Notes: a model not told the origin generated them from the letters alone. Shown: positions 33,721-39,417, counted from the stretch's first letter. The stretch: 64,000 nucleotides of DNA from HK-STAS-PATE-2 sp046350895 (GCA_046350895.1 JAXLZL010000003.1:1-64000), one strand, 5' to 3'. Program-made: numbers and translations.

Positions 33721-33913
33721 CCCGACCTTGAACGAATTCTCGTTCTCGGTCGGGCACCTTTTTCAGAAACGAACGTGTTCGTGGTTGAAAAGGGTGGAGG
33801 GACTGTGACGAGTATGTCGAAAGACTGCTTGCTCGATGTCCCAAAACCCGCACTTTTTAGTGAATAGACTAACGACTCCTTGCTGAAAGGCTGTGGCGAA
33901 AGTGTCTGTTCAC
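33721..33913 (+). ncRNA. Array unit 2 (hairpins, loops A2 and B3)
   Basis: Hairpin CCCGACC...GGTCGGG from 33721, then ACCTTTTTCA...TGAAAAGGGT, a sequence-different but equivalent stem. A2: stem GGGAC (33799-33803)/GTCCC (33838-33842), arms TGTGACGAGTAT and TGCTTGCTCGAT around GTCGAAAGAC (33816-33825). B3: stem GTGAATAGAC (33860-33869)/GTCTGTTCAC (33904-33913), arms TAACGACTCCTT and TGTGGCGAAAGT around GCTGAAAGGC (33882-33891). Confidence 0.8.
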
Positions 33914-33920
33914 ATCATCA

Positions 33921-34111
33921 CCCGACCAAACAGAATCTCTGTCTGGTCGGGTACCCTAACGATGTATCAATCCAGCATTGATGAATGGTTAGGGTGGAGG
34001 GACTCACATGCTCGTGTCGAAAGACTTGGTGGATTTTGTCCCAAAACCCGTACTTTTAGAGTGTGACTAGAAAACTGCCGTTGAAAGACTTGCACGAGGA
34101 TGTCGCTCTCT
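33921..34111 (+). ncRNA. Array unit 3 (hairpins, loops A3 and B4)
   Basis: Hairpin CCCGACC...GGTCGGG (33921-33951), ACCCTAA...TTAGGGT (33953-33995). A3: stem GGGAC (33999-34003)/GTCCC (34038-34042), arms TCACATGCTCGT and TTGGTGGATTTT around GTCGAAAGAC (34016-34025). B4: stem AGAGTGTGAC (34058-34067)/GTCGCTCTCT (34102-34111), arms TAGAAAACTGCC and TTGCACGAGGAT around GTTGAAAGAC (34080-34089). Confidence 0.8.
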
Positions 34112-34112
34112 C

Positions 34113-34330
34113 GCCCGACCTTGAACGAACCTCGTTCTCGGTCGGGCACCCTTTTCAGTAACGAACCTCTCGACTTCGCTCGGGGTGACAAGTCGTGATT
34201 GAAAAGGGTAGAGGGACTTCGTAGATGCTGTCGCAAGACTAAGACCATGTCGTCCCAAAACCCGCTATTTTCGTGAATAGAGACTCATGAGACAGTGCCG
34301 CAAGGCTTATGCAAGTGCGTCGAAGTTCAC
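34113..34330 (+). ncRNA. Array unit 4 (hairpins, loops A4 and B5)
   Basis: Hairpin GCCCGACC...GGTCGGGC (34113-34147), then ACCCTTTTCA...TGAAAAGGGT (34148-34209) with an enlarged apex. A4: stem GGGAC (34213-34217)/GTCCC (34252-34256), arms TTCGTAGATGCT and TAAGACCATGTC around GTCGCAAGAC (34230-34239). B5: GTGAAT...GAC (34273-34284)/GTC...GTTCAC (34319-34330), with internal mismatches, arms TCATGAGACAGT and TTATGCAAGTGC around GCCGCAAGGC (34297-34306). Confidence 0.78.
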
Positions 34331-34335
34331 AAACC

Positions 34336-34459
34336 TTTTATGAAAACCGACCTTACAACATCCGTCGTGAGACTGGTGCGGAAGTGTTTGTTTTCATGAA
34401 AACTCGAGAGCGACTAGCAGAACAGTGCCGCAAGGCTACAGAACCAAAGTCGCTTTCTC
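34336..34459 (+). ncRNA. Array unit 5 (loops A5 and B6, no preceding hairpins)
   Basis: This unit follows B5 directly, without the two hairpins. A5: stem ATGAAAACCGAC (34340-34351)/GTTTGTTTTCAT (34386-34397), unlike the other A stems, with arms CTTACAACATCC and TGGTGCGGAAGT around GTCGTGAGAC (34364-34373). B6: stem GAGAGCGAC (34406-34414)/GTCGCTTTCTC (34449-34459), arms TAGCAGAACAGT and TACAGAACCAAA around GCCGCAAGGC (34427-34436). Confidence 0.75.
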
Positions 34460-34650
34460 GCTCAACGGTTCGGTTCACTCCGAGCTGTTGAGCACCCTAA
34501 CGATTTATCAACTCGCTTGATGAATGGTTAGGGTGGAGGTACTTGAGTAGTTGTGTCGAAAGACTAATGACGAATTGTCCCAATACCCGCGCTTTTAGAG
34601 AGTGACTATGCATACTTTGTCGAAAGATTTCGAGGCCGATGTCACTCTCT
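34460..34650 (+). ncRNA. Array unit 6 (hairpins, loops A6 and B7)
   Basis: The first hairpin is GCTCAAC...GTTGAGC (34460-34493) instead of CCCGACC...GGTCGGG: same position, different sequence. Second hairpin ACCCTAA...TTAGGGT (34494-34534). A6: stem GGTAC (34538-34542)/GTCCC (34577-34581), one mismatch, arms TTGAGTAGTTGT and TAATGACGAATT around GTCGAAAGAC (34555-34564). B7: stem GAGAGTGAC (34598-34606)/GTCACTCTC (34641-34649), arms TATGCATACTTT and TTCGAGGCCGAT around GTCGAAAGAT (34619-34628). Confidence 0.8.
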
Positions 34651-34652
34651 CG

Positions 34653-34881
34653 CCCGACCTTGAACAAACCCTCGTTCTCGGTCGGGCATCCTTTTCACCA
34701 TCGAATCATTTTTCATTCACCCTTCTTTCCCAAAGAAGGGCAGGGATGATTCGGTCATGAAAAGGGTGGAGGGAATTTGCACCTGCTGTCGAAAGACTTC
34801 GCGTGTCCTGTCCCTCAACCCGCACTTTTAGAAAGTGACTACCGTGCGTCTGTCGAAAGACTTAGTAGTGGGTGTCTCTTT
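34653..34881 (+). ncRNA. Array unit 7 (hairpins, loops A7 and B8)
   Basis: Hairpin CCCGACC...GGTCGGG (from 34653), then ATCCTTTTCA...TGAAAAGGGT (to 34767) with a long apex holding CGAATCAT/ATGATTCG and CTTCTTT/AAAGAAG stems. A7: stem GGGAA (34771-34775)/GTCCC (34810-34814), arms TTTGCACCTGCT and TTCGCGTGTCCT around GTCGAAAGAC (34788-34797). B8: AAAGTGAC (34832-34839)/GTCTCTTT (34874-34881), arms TACCGTGCGTCT and TTAGTAGTGGGT around GTCGAAAGAC (34852-34861). Confidence 0.8.
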
Positions 34882-34890
34882 TTTCTCCCG

Positions 34891-35113
34891 CCCGACCTTG
34901 AACGAATTCTCGTTCTCGGTCGGGTATCCTTTTCAGAAACACTCGATCAGTTGTTCTCTCTTCGAGAGAGAACACAAGAGAGTTATTGAAAAGGGTGAAG
35001 GGACTAATACGCATCTGTCGAAAGACTTCGAGGCACCTGTCCTAAAACCCTACTACTCCCAAACGAGACCTAATGGTTATTTGTCGAAAGACTTCGAAGG
35101 AGGTGTCTCGTTT
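34891..35113 (+). ncRNA. Array unit 8 (hairpins, loops A8 and B9)
   Basis: Hairpin CCCGACC...GGTCGGG (34891-34924), then ATCCTTTTCA...TGAAAAGGGT with an apical TTCTCTC/GAGAGAA stem. A8: stem GGGAC (35000-35004)/GTCCT (35039-35043), arms TAATACGCATCT and TTCGAGGCACCT around GTCGAAAGAC (35017-35026). B9: stem AAACGAGAC (35061-35069)/GTCTCGTTT (35105-35113), left arm 13 nt (CTAATGGTTATTT), right arm TTCGAAGGAGGT, around GTCGAAAGAC (35083-35092). Confidence 0.8.
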
Positions 35114-35116
35114 TCT

Positions 35117-35154
35117 GCCCCGACCCGTGCAAACGGCGTAGGGGCTTCTTTTTT
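35117..35154 (+). terminator. Terminator closing the guide-like array
   Basis: GCCCC (35117-35121) pairs with GGGGC (35141-35145) with an inner CCGT/ACGG stem, followed by TTCTTTTTT. It suggests that recombinase and array share one transcript ending here. Confidence 0.85.
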
Positions 35155-35210
35155 GACCATAAAACGCCAATTTGCTAGTCTCAACCGCATCACTTTTTAT
35201 TGAAATACCT

Positions 35211-35753
35211 ATGAAAGGCATCAATCTCTACCACGAAGTCTCGTGTGGCACGCCGGACGAATTCAATGTCATTATCGACCTCCCAAAGGGCTCGGTGAAC
35301 AAAATCGAATACGATGAAGAAGGCGGCTACTTCAAGCTCGACCGCGTTTTGCACCAGCCAACGTTTTATCCGTTTGACTACGGTTTCATCCCACAAACCC
35401 ATGCAGGTGATGGTGATGCAACCGATGTTTGTCTTTTGCTTACGCACCCAACCTTTACGGGTTGTGTCGTGAAGGCGCGCGCCATCGGCATGATCAAAAC
35501 GGCTGACCAAGACGGCGATGATGCCAAGATTTTGGCCGTGCCTGTTTCAAAGGTGGACCCTCGCTTTGACGAACTCACCTCATACGAACAGCTCCCAAAG
35601 CACGTCCAAGAAGAGTTCTTACTTTTCTTCAAAGAGTACAAAAAGCTCGAGAAGAAAAAATACGACCAAATCGTGATTAACGGTTTTGGTTCGGTTGAAG
35701 AAGCAAAAGCTGAAATCGCCCAGTCGATCGAGGCCTACAAGGCAAAGCACTAA
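35211..35753 (+). CDS. ppa: Inorganic pyrophosphatase
   Basis: ATG 35211 (MKGINLYHEVSCGTPDEFNV) is chosen; the frame extends upstream towards the array terminator without support. The 180-aa family I enzyme has the N-terminal EFNVIIDLPKGSVNKIEYDE, LDRVLHQPTFYPFDYGFIPQT and GDGDATDVCLLLTHP (metal-binding Asp cluster). It hydrolyses PPi to drive biosynthesis. It is 1 nt upstream of the reductase gene. Confidence 0.95.
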   Translation: MKGINLYHEVSCGTPDEFNVIIDLPKGSVNKIEYDEEGGYFKLDRVLHQPTFYPFDYGFIPQTHAGDGDATDVCLLLTHPTFTGCVVKARAIGMIKTADQDGDDAKILAVPVSKVDPRFDELTSYEQLPKHVQEEFLLFFKEYKKLEKKKYDQIVINGFGSVEEAKAEIAQSIEAYKAKH

Positions 35754-35754
35754 C

Positions 35755-36483
35755 ATGCACCCAGCGCTTGTCGAACGCCCGTTCGTTGTTAAAGAGCTTA
35801 AATGGGAAACGGTAGACACGTTTACCCTTGTGCTTGCGCCCGAAGACGGCCAGCCTTGTTATTCGTTTATCCCGGGCCAGTGGCTGTATCTTCATCTTTT
35901 GAATGAAGACGGTTCGTCATGGGCGCGTGCCGCCTACTCGGTTGCGTCTGCGCCAAGTAACTCAAAAGAAACACTTGAGCTCTCAATCAAGCTTGCCGGC
36001 GACTTCACCAAGCGTGCTTCAAAGCTCATGCCAGATGACAAGGTGCGCATGCAAGGGCCGTTCGGTGTTTTCTGCCCACCGATCCAGAGTGAAAAGCCGG
36101 TGGTGTTTTTTGCCGGCGGTATCGGTATCACGCCATTTCGTTCGTATGTTGAAGAATGCGTGATCCAGGGCGCCAAGCATCCGATCGTGCTCGTCTACTC
36201 AAACCGCACCATCGAAGAAGCGCCGTTCATGGAAGAAATCCAAAAGCTCGCTGAAAAGCAGTTATTGATCCCCATCAATATTTTGACACGCGATGCGCCA
36301 GACAATTGGCCAGACCCGGTCGGCCGCTTGAACGAATCGCACATCGACAAACTTGCGCCCGTTCTCGAGACGGCGATGTTCTATGCCTGCGGCCCCGATG
36401 AATTCATGGCCAGCGTAAAATCTCTTCTCGCAGCCCGCGGTGTGGATGTGAAGACCCGCTACAAACAAGAATCGTTCGGATAA
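35755..36483 (+). CDS. Ferredoxin/flavodoxin-NAD(P)H reductase-like flavoprotein
   Basis: The 242-aa protein has the FNR fold: N-terminal FAD-binding barrel with RAAYSVASAPSNSKE (RxYS-type) and MQGPFGVF, and a C-terminal NAD(P)-binding domain with FFAGGIGITPFRSYV, VLVYSNRTIEEAPF and FYACGPDEFMASV. It moves electrons between NAD(P)H and an unidentified partner. No [2Fe-2S] domain is attached. The P450 at 51.4-52.8 kb would need such a partner, but no linkage is shown. Confidence 0.9.
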   Translation: MHPALVERPFVVKELKWETVDTFTLVLAPEDGQPCYSFIPGQWLYLHLLNEDGSSWARAAYSVASAPSNSKETLELSIKLAGDFTKRASKLMPDDKVRMQGPFGVFCPPIQSEKPVVFFAGGIGITPFRSYVEECVIQGAKHPIVLVYSNRTIEEAPFMEEIQKLAEKQLLIPINILTRDAPDNWPDPVGRLNESHIDKLAPVLETAMFYACGPDEFMASVKSLLAARGVDVKTRYKQESFG

Positions 36484-36498
36484 TTTCGGGTATCAAAG

Positions 36499-36547
36499 AA
36501 CCCCAGCATCTCGATCTGACAGAGCGTCAGAGAGTTGCTGGGGTTTT
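36499..36547 (-). terminator. Terminator-like hairpin, copy 1 of an exact repeat
   Basis: CCCCAGCA (36501-36508) pairs with TGCTGGGG (36536-36543), with an inner CTGAC/GTCAG stem. The core recurs base for base at 36880-36924. A T run follows on the + strand and an A run precedes it, so it can act for the convergent genes on both sides. Confidence 0.8.
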
Positions 36548-36556
36548 GAGTTGTGC

Positions 36557-36811
36557 TCAGGATCGTGGATGAACGAATCCCGTATGGCGCATTCCGTCGG
36601 TATCCATCGTGATGCTTCGCACCACGTATGCAGCATCCTCCTCGGAAAGCTTCCGAAGACGCTCGAGTAGTTCGTCATGGGAGCCATCGATTGTATTCTC
36701 GGATCCACTCTGGAATGTATCCAAGATATGGAGCGCAGAATGCGGTTCGAGGTTCCATAGATCCAAGATCAGATCATCGACCTCGAGACTTCGTTCGGCT
36801 GGTTCAGACAT
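36557..36811 (-). CDS. Small acidic hypothetical protein (84 aa)
   Basis: AGGAGG lies about 4 nt before ATG 36811. The 84-aa product (MSEPAERSLEVDDLILDLWN) is acidic and soluble with a segment HDELLERLRKLSEEDAAYVV, and I recognise no family. It is the last gene of a three-gene cassette; each gene has its own copy of a structured leader (here 36832-36878). Confidence 0.65.
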   Translation of the reverse strand: MSEPAERSLEVDDLILDLWNLEPHSALHILDTFQSGSENTIDGSHDELLERLRKLSEEDAAYVVRSITMDTDGMRHTGFVHPRS

Positions 36812-36831
36812 TTATTCCTCCTGATTGTGAT

Positions 36832-36878
36832 CCTGATCCTTAAGCTCCTGAGAATTATTCTCCGGGGCCTAAAACAGG
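36832..36878 (-). promoter_or_regulatory. Structured leader, copy 1
   Basis: On the reverse strand, CCTG...CAGG encloses GGCCCC/GGAGCT pairing and a central GAGAAT-ATTCTC hairpin. It lies about 20 nt upstream of the ATG at 36811. Copies at 37347-37393 and 38467-38515. Confidence 0.6.
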
Positions 36879-36879
36879 T

Positions 36880-36924
36880 CCAGCATCTCGATCTGACAGA
36901 GCGTCAGAGAGTTGCTGGGGTTTT
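36880..36924 (-). terminator. Terminator-like hairpin, copy 2 of an exact repeat
   Basis: Same hairpin as at 36501-36543, placed between the leader of the 84-aa gene and the stop of the 130-aa gene (36929). Confidence 0.7.
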
Positions 36925-36928
36925 GAGT

Positions 36929-37321
36929 TTAGCGTTCGATGGGTTCGCAGGTCGCGCCGTCATCGATGACGCCATCGCAGCCATCTACGTAGGTCTCTGC
37001 CGAGCTCGGAGGCTCGTAGACGACGGCTGTTGGCGGATGGTGAAGTTGTCGCCACGTTGCCTGGGCTTTCGCCGAGATCTTGTCGCCCTCGACCCAGATG
37101 ACGAGAACCAGGTTCAGCACCGCGAGGATCGAGCAGACCGTGAAGATGAGGAAGGTCCTGTGCGAGACGAGGACACCGGCTTGTTGAGACGGAGCCTCTT
37201 CGTCATCATCTTCGAATGCTTCGTCATCATCTTCGAACTCGACGAGATTGGTGCGTTCGACCCCAGTCCGCTCCGCGCGTCGAGCATCTACGTTAGTCAG
37301 ATAGTCGTCGAACTTGTTCAT
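36929..37321 (-). CDS. Single-pass membrane protein with acidic N-terminus
   Basis: AAGGAAGG lies about 6 nt before ATG 37321. The 130-aa protein has an N-terminal acidic tract (about residues 28-43, Asp/Glu/Ala), one TM helix (FLIFTVCSILAVLNLVLVIW) and a C-terminal extracytoplasmic tail with Cys residues (DGCDGVIDDGATCEP), the same kind of Asp/Cys-rich motif as in the neighbouring MopE-like gene. Function unknown. Confidence 0.65.
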   Translation of the reverse strand: MNKFDDYLTNVDARRAERTGVERTNLVEFEDDDEAFEDDDEEAPSQQAGVLVSHRTFLIFTVCSILAVLNLVLVIWVEGDKISAKAQATWRQLHHPPTAVVYEPPSSAETYVDGCDGVIDDGATCEPIER

Positions 37322-37346
37322 GATAACCTTCCTTTTGGTTGAAAGT

Positions 37347-37393
37347 CCTGATCCTTAAGCTCCTGAGAATTATTCTCCGGGGCTTAAAACAGG
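37347..37393 (-). promoter_or_regulatory. Structured leader, copy 2
   Basis: Identical to copy 1 except for one base in the outer arm, where AAGCCCC pairs with GGAGCTT. About 25 nt before ATG 37321. Confidence 0.6.
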
Positions 37394-37432
37394 CGCTTCA
37401 CTCAACCCAGTGGGGAGCGAAGCTAGGTGTTT

Positions 37433-38434
37433 TTAAAGTGCGGCGTTGCGGCAAACTCCGCTAGCTGTACTGCTGGCGATTGGCGAGTTGTTGCTTGCCG
37501 TGATCGAAGCGAAGTCAGAGTAGCCGGTCGTTGAAACGACGCAGTCTTCTCCGTAGATGTGCGCGGTGTGCATCGTGTACACAGTGCCACCATGAGAGTA
37601 GCAAGTGCGAATGGCCCAGGGCACACCGATGGGAACGCCTACGCAGGTGACCGTGATATTGTCGGCATCGACCGTGCAGGCAGAGCCTGCAACGGCGGTG
37701 GTCGATGTTCCATCGATCACGATCGGTTGCGTTGGGCAGGTGATGCCATTGGTGTCGTTGCCCGTGAGGACGAAGGCGCGGCTGGTATTGAGCCTTGCCG
37801 TTACGGTGGTCGTGCGGTGACCGCAGTCGATCTGCTCGCCGTTATCGCCGTAGCAGGTTACTGAGTGGCAGACGAGGCCGTCTTCGGCATCACTTTTGCC
37901 ATTGCAGTTATTGTCCACGTCGTTACAGAGCTCAACTATGCGAGGTCGGATGTCGTTGTTGTGGTCGTCACAGTCGTCGTTGGTAGGTGCATACCCGAAC
38001 GGGCACACACCAAACACTGTTTCGAATTCAGCACCTGCACCGACGCCGTCACTATCGCGGTCGCGATAGCAGCGTTCGATTTTGCAGGTGACCGTCACGG
38101 TGCCGTCGCAATTGTCATCCAGGTTTTCGGGGAGATTGCAAACCTCCTCCGCGCCGGGATGAACGTCGCGTTCTCTGTCGTTGCAGTCACCATTGTTGTT
38201 CGCATACCCTGACGGGCATTCGAAGCTGAACGCCAACGGGACAACGAGATCGTAGCGCTCTCCGGCACCGAACCCGTCTCGATCATCGTCGCCGTAGCAC
38301 GTGAGAATGGTCATCTCCCGCTGCGGATTTTGGTCCTGACACTTGAGTATCCAAGTCCCCACGCCGAGGCTGATGCCGATGCAGAGCATGGAGAGAAGCA
38401 CGATCGTATACGGCCCGTTGCTGTGATTGGCCAT
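37433..38434 (-). CDS. Secreted/anchored protein with MopE-type metal-binding repeats
   Basis: ATG 38434 (MANHSNGPYTIVLLSMLCIG) is set by GGAGG 6 nt upstream. The 333-aa protein has an N-terminal TM anchor or signal, then repeats of the putative metal-binding MopE type: GDDDRDGFGAG, NGDCNDRERDVHPGAEEVC, NLDDNCDG, DRDSDGVGAG, NDDCDDHNNDIRP and DVDNNCNGKSD. The C-terminal half is a Thr/Ser-rich, Cys-containing domain. Calcium- or copper-dependent cell-surface binding is plausible. A consensus promoter and a structured leader precede it. Confidence 0.8.
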   Translation of the reverse strand: MANHSNGPYTIVLLSMLCIGISLGVGTWILKCQDQNPQREMTILTCYGDDDRDGFGAGERYDLVVPLAFSFECPSGYANNNGDCNDRERDVHPGAEEVCNLPENLDDNCDGTVTVTCKIERCYRDRDSDGVGAGAEFETVFGVCPFGYAPTNDDCDDHNNDIRPRIVELCNDVDNNCNGKSDAEDGLVCHSVTCYGDNGEQIDCGHRTTTVTARLNTSRAFVLTGNDTNGITCPTQPIVIDGTSTTAVAGSACTVDADNITVTCVGVPIGVPWAIRTCYSHGGTVYTMHTAHIYGEDCVVSTTGYSDFASITASNNSPIASSTASGVCRNAAL

Positions 38435-38466
38435 GATGGCCTCCTTTTGTGTTTTTGGTTGTGAAA

Positions 38467-38515
38467 CCTGATCCTTAAGCTCCTGAAACAGTATGTTTCT
38501 GGGGCTCAAAACAGG
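38467..38515 (-). promoter_or_regulatory. Structured leader, copy 3 (covarying hairpin)
   Basis: Same outer elements as copies 1 and 2, but the central hairpin is GAAACA-TAC-TGTTTC instead of GAGAAT-ATTCTC: the sequence differs while the pairing is kept, supporting an RNA structure. Confidence 0.65.
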
Positions 38516-38542
38516 TTTAAACAGCCCTCACCTAGTCCTTTA

Positions 38543-38571
38543 ATTATACCATTAAATTACTATTTTGTCAA
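38543..38571 (-). promoter_or_regulatory. Perfect consensus sigma70 promoter for the MopE-like cassette
   Basis: On the reverse strand TTGACA (38566-38571), 17-nt spacer, TATAAT (38543-38548). The predicted start lies about 20 nt upstream of leader copy 3. Confidence 0.9.
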
Positions 38572-38639
38572 CTTAGAATGTTTCATGAAAAGGGGCTAAG
38601 GTTTCACGGGTTTTGGTCAGTCTGATAGAATCTACCCAT

Positions 38640-39194
38640 ATGAACAAACGTCTCTCTTTGGCGGCTTTGGCTGCCACGCTCGCTTTGACCGGTTGGGGCT
38701 GCCAGAATCCGATTGATGCTGCCAAAGACAAGGTCTCCCAAAAGATCGGTGAATCCGTTGCCGAAAAGATTGCTGAAAAAGCTACCGGCGGCAAGGTTGA
38801 TATCAATAACAATACGGCTTCGTTCAAAGACGAGAAGACGGGTGACTTTCAGTCATACGGTGAAGACCTCACTGTCCCAGCTGATTTTACCAGTGAGTTA
38901 AAGAAGTTGGACGGTGCCAAAGTTTCGCACTATTCGGGCAAGGGTGACAAGTCGCAGTACCTGCTCATTCAAACCTTGCCAGACGCCGACGGTGCCAAGA
39001 TCGCCACGACGGTTGAAGACCAGCTCAAAGCAAACGGTTATACCCGTACGACCGATGCTTCTTATGGCGGCGCCATCATGCGCAACTATGAAAAAGACAA
39101 GAACACCATCACGGTCATGGTAAACAGCGACACCTCGGGTGATACGCCGCAAACCCTCGTGACCATGACGCTTAACGTCAAAACGTCAGAATAA
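38640..39194 (+). CDS. Lipoprotein of unknown function
   Basis: ATG 38640 (MNKRLSLAALAATLALTGWGC) starts a type II signal with lipobox LTGWGC. The 184-aa protein has an amphipathic helix (KVSQKIGESVAEKIAEKATG) followed by about 120 residues of alternating strands ending in TMTLNVKTSE. TAGAAT 8 nt before the ATG suggests a leaderless message. No family recognised. Confidence 0.8.
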   Translation: MNKRLSLAALAATLALTGWGCQNPIDAAKDKVSQKIGESVAEKIAEKATGGKVDINNNTASFKDEKTGDFQSYGEDLTVPADFTSELKKLDGAKVSHYSGKGDKSQYLLIQTLPDADGAKIATTVEDQLKANGYTRTTDASYGGAIMRNYEKDKNTITVMVNSDTSGDTPQTLVTMTLNVKTSE

Positions 39195-39220
39195 TAAAAG
39201 GCAGAAAATCAGCACAAGAA

Positions 39221-39246
39221 AAACAGCGGCAGAACCGCTGTTTTTC
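39221..39246 (+). terminator. Terminator of the lipoprotein gene
   Basis: AAACAGCGG pairs with CCGCTGTTT, followed by T5. Confidence 0.9.
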
Positions 39247-39248
39247 TG

Positions 39249-39325
39249 TGGTGGGCGTACCTGGATTCGAACCAGGGACCTTTACATTATCAGTGTAACG
39301 CTCTAACCAACTGAGCTATACGCCC
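39249..39325 (-). tRNA. tRNA-Ile (GAU)
   Basis: Acceptor GGGCGTA pairs with TACGCCC; anticodon arm TTACA-CTGATAA-TGTAA gives GAT; T-arm CTGGTTCGAATCCAG. CCA is encoded. Confidence 0.95.
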
Positions 39326-39389
39326 GTCTTCATTTGTGGCGGTAGGTTAACTAATTTTAGCAAACAAGGCAAGTGGCTGGCAGGATAAC

Positions 39390-39417
39390 AAAAAACGCCC
39401 CGTTTAGGGCGTTTTTT
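39390..39417 (-). terminator. Terminator downstream of tRNA-Gly
   Basis: AAAAACGCCC pairs with GGGCGTTTTT; U-rich on both strands. Confidence 0.85.

Larger units (their letters stand above)
33470..35113 (+). ncRNA. Array of 17 guide-like internal-loop RNAs (bridge-RNA-like)
   Basis: No convincing protein is encoded here. I find 17 copies of one design: closing stem, 12-nt variable arm, a 10-nt hairpin (typically GTC-GAAA-GAC), 12-nt variable arm, closing stem. Central hairpins covary (GTC/GAC, GCC/GGC, GCT/GGC, GTT/GAC) and tetraloops switch among GAAA (12), GCAA (3), GTGA (1) and TAAA (1). Two loop classes alternate: A, closed by GGGAC/GTCCC inside a GGGT/ACCC stem, and B, mostly closed by a GTGAC/GTCAC-type stem. 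A and the next B are 63-67 nt apart centre to centre, giving eight A-B units plus an orphan B. Most units are preceded by two hairpins. The layout matches a two-loop IS110 bridge RNA repeated with different guides; function is inferred. Confidence 0.85.

Noticed and set aside
33470..35113. CRISPR array
   Set aside because: Repeats are not direct repeats of constant length; they are imperfect structured units with short arms on both sides of a hairpin, spacing alternates 64 and about 130 nt, and no cas genes are present.
33470..35113. H/ACA-type pseudouridylation guide RNAs
   Set aside because: The pocket-with-two-arms layout is similar, but no ACA box or K-turn follows each hairpin, arms are longer, bacteria lack this system, and the IS110-like gene gives a better explanation. 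Kept only as an outside alternative.
34309..35203. Small open frames inside the array (for example 34309-34491, 34777-34989, 34835-35203)
   Set aside because: They run through the stems and arms, have no SD or family similarity, and the conserved features are RNA pairs, not codons.
37433..38509. Plus-strand frames opposite the MopE-like gene
   Set aside because: They lack SD and domains; the minus frame has a promoter, leader, SD and recognised repeats.
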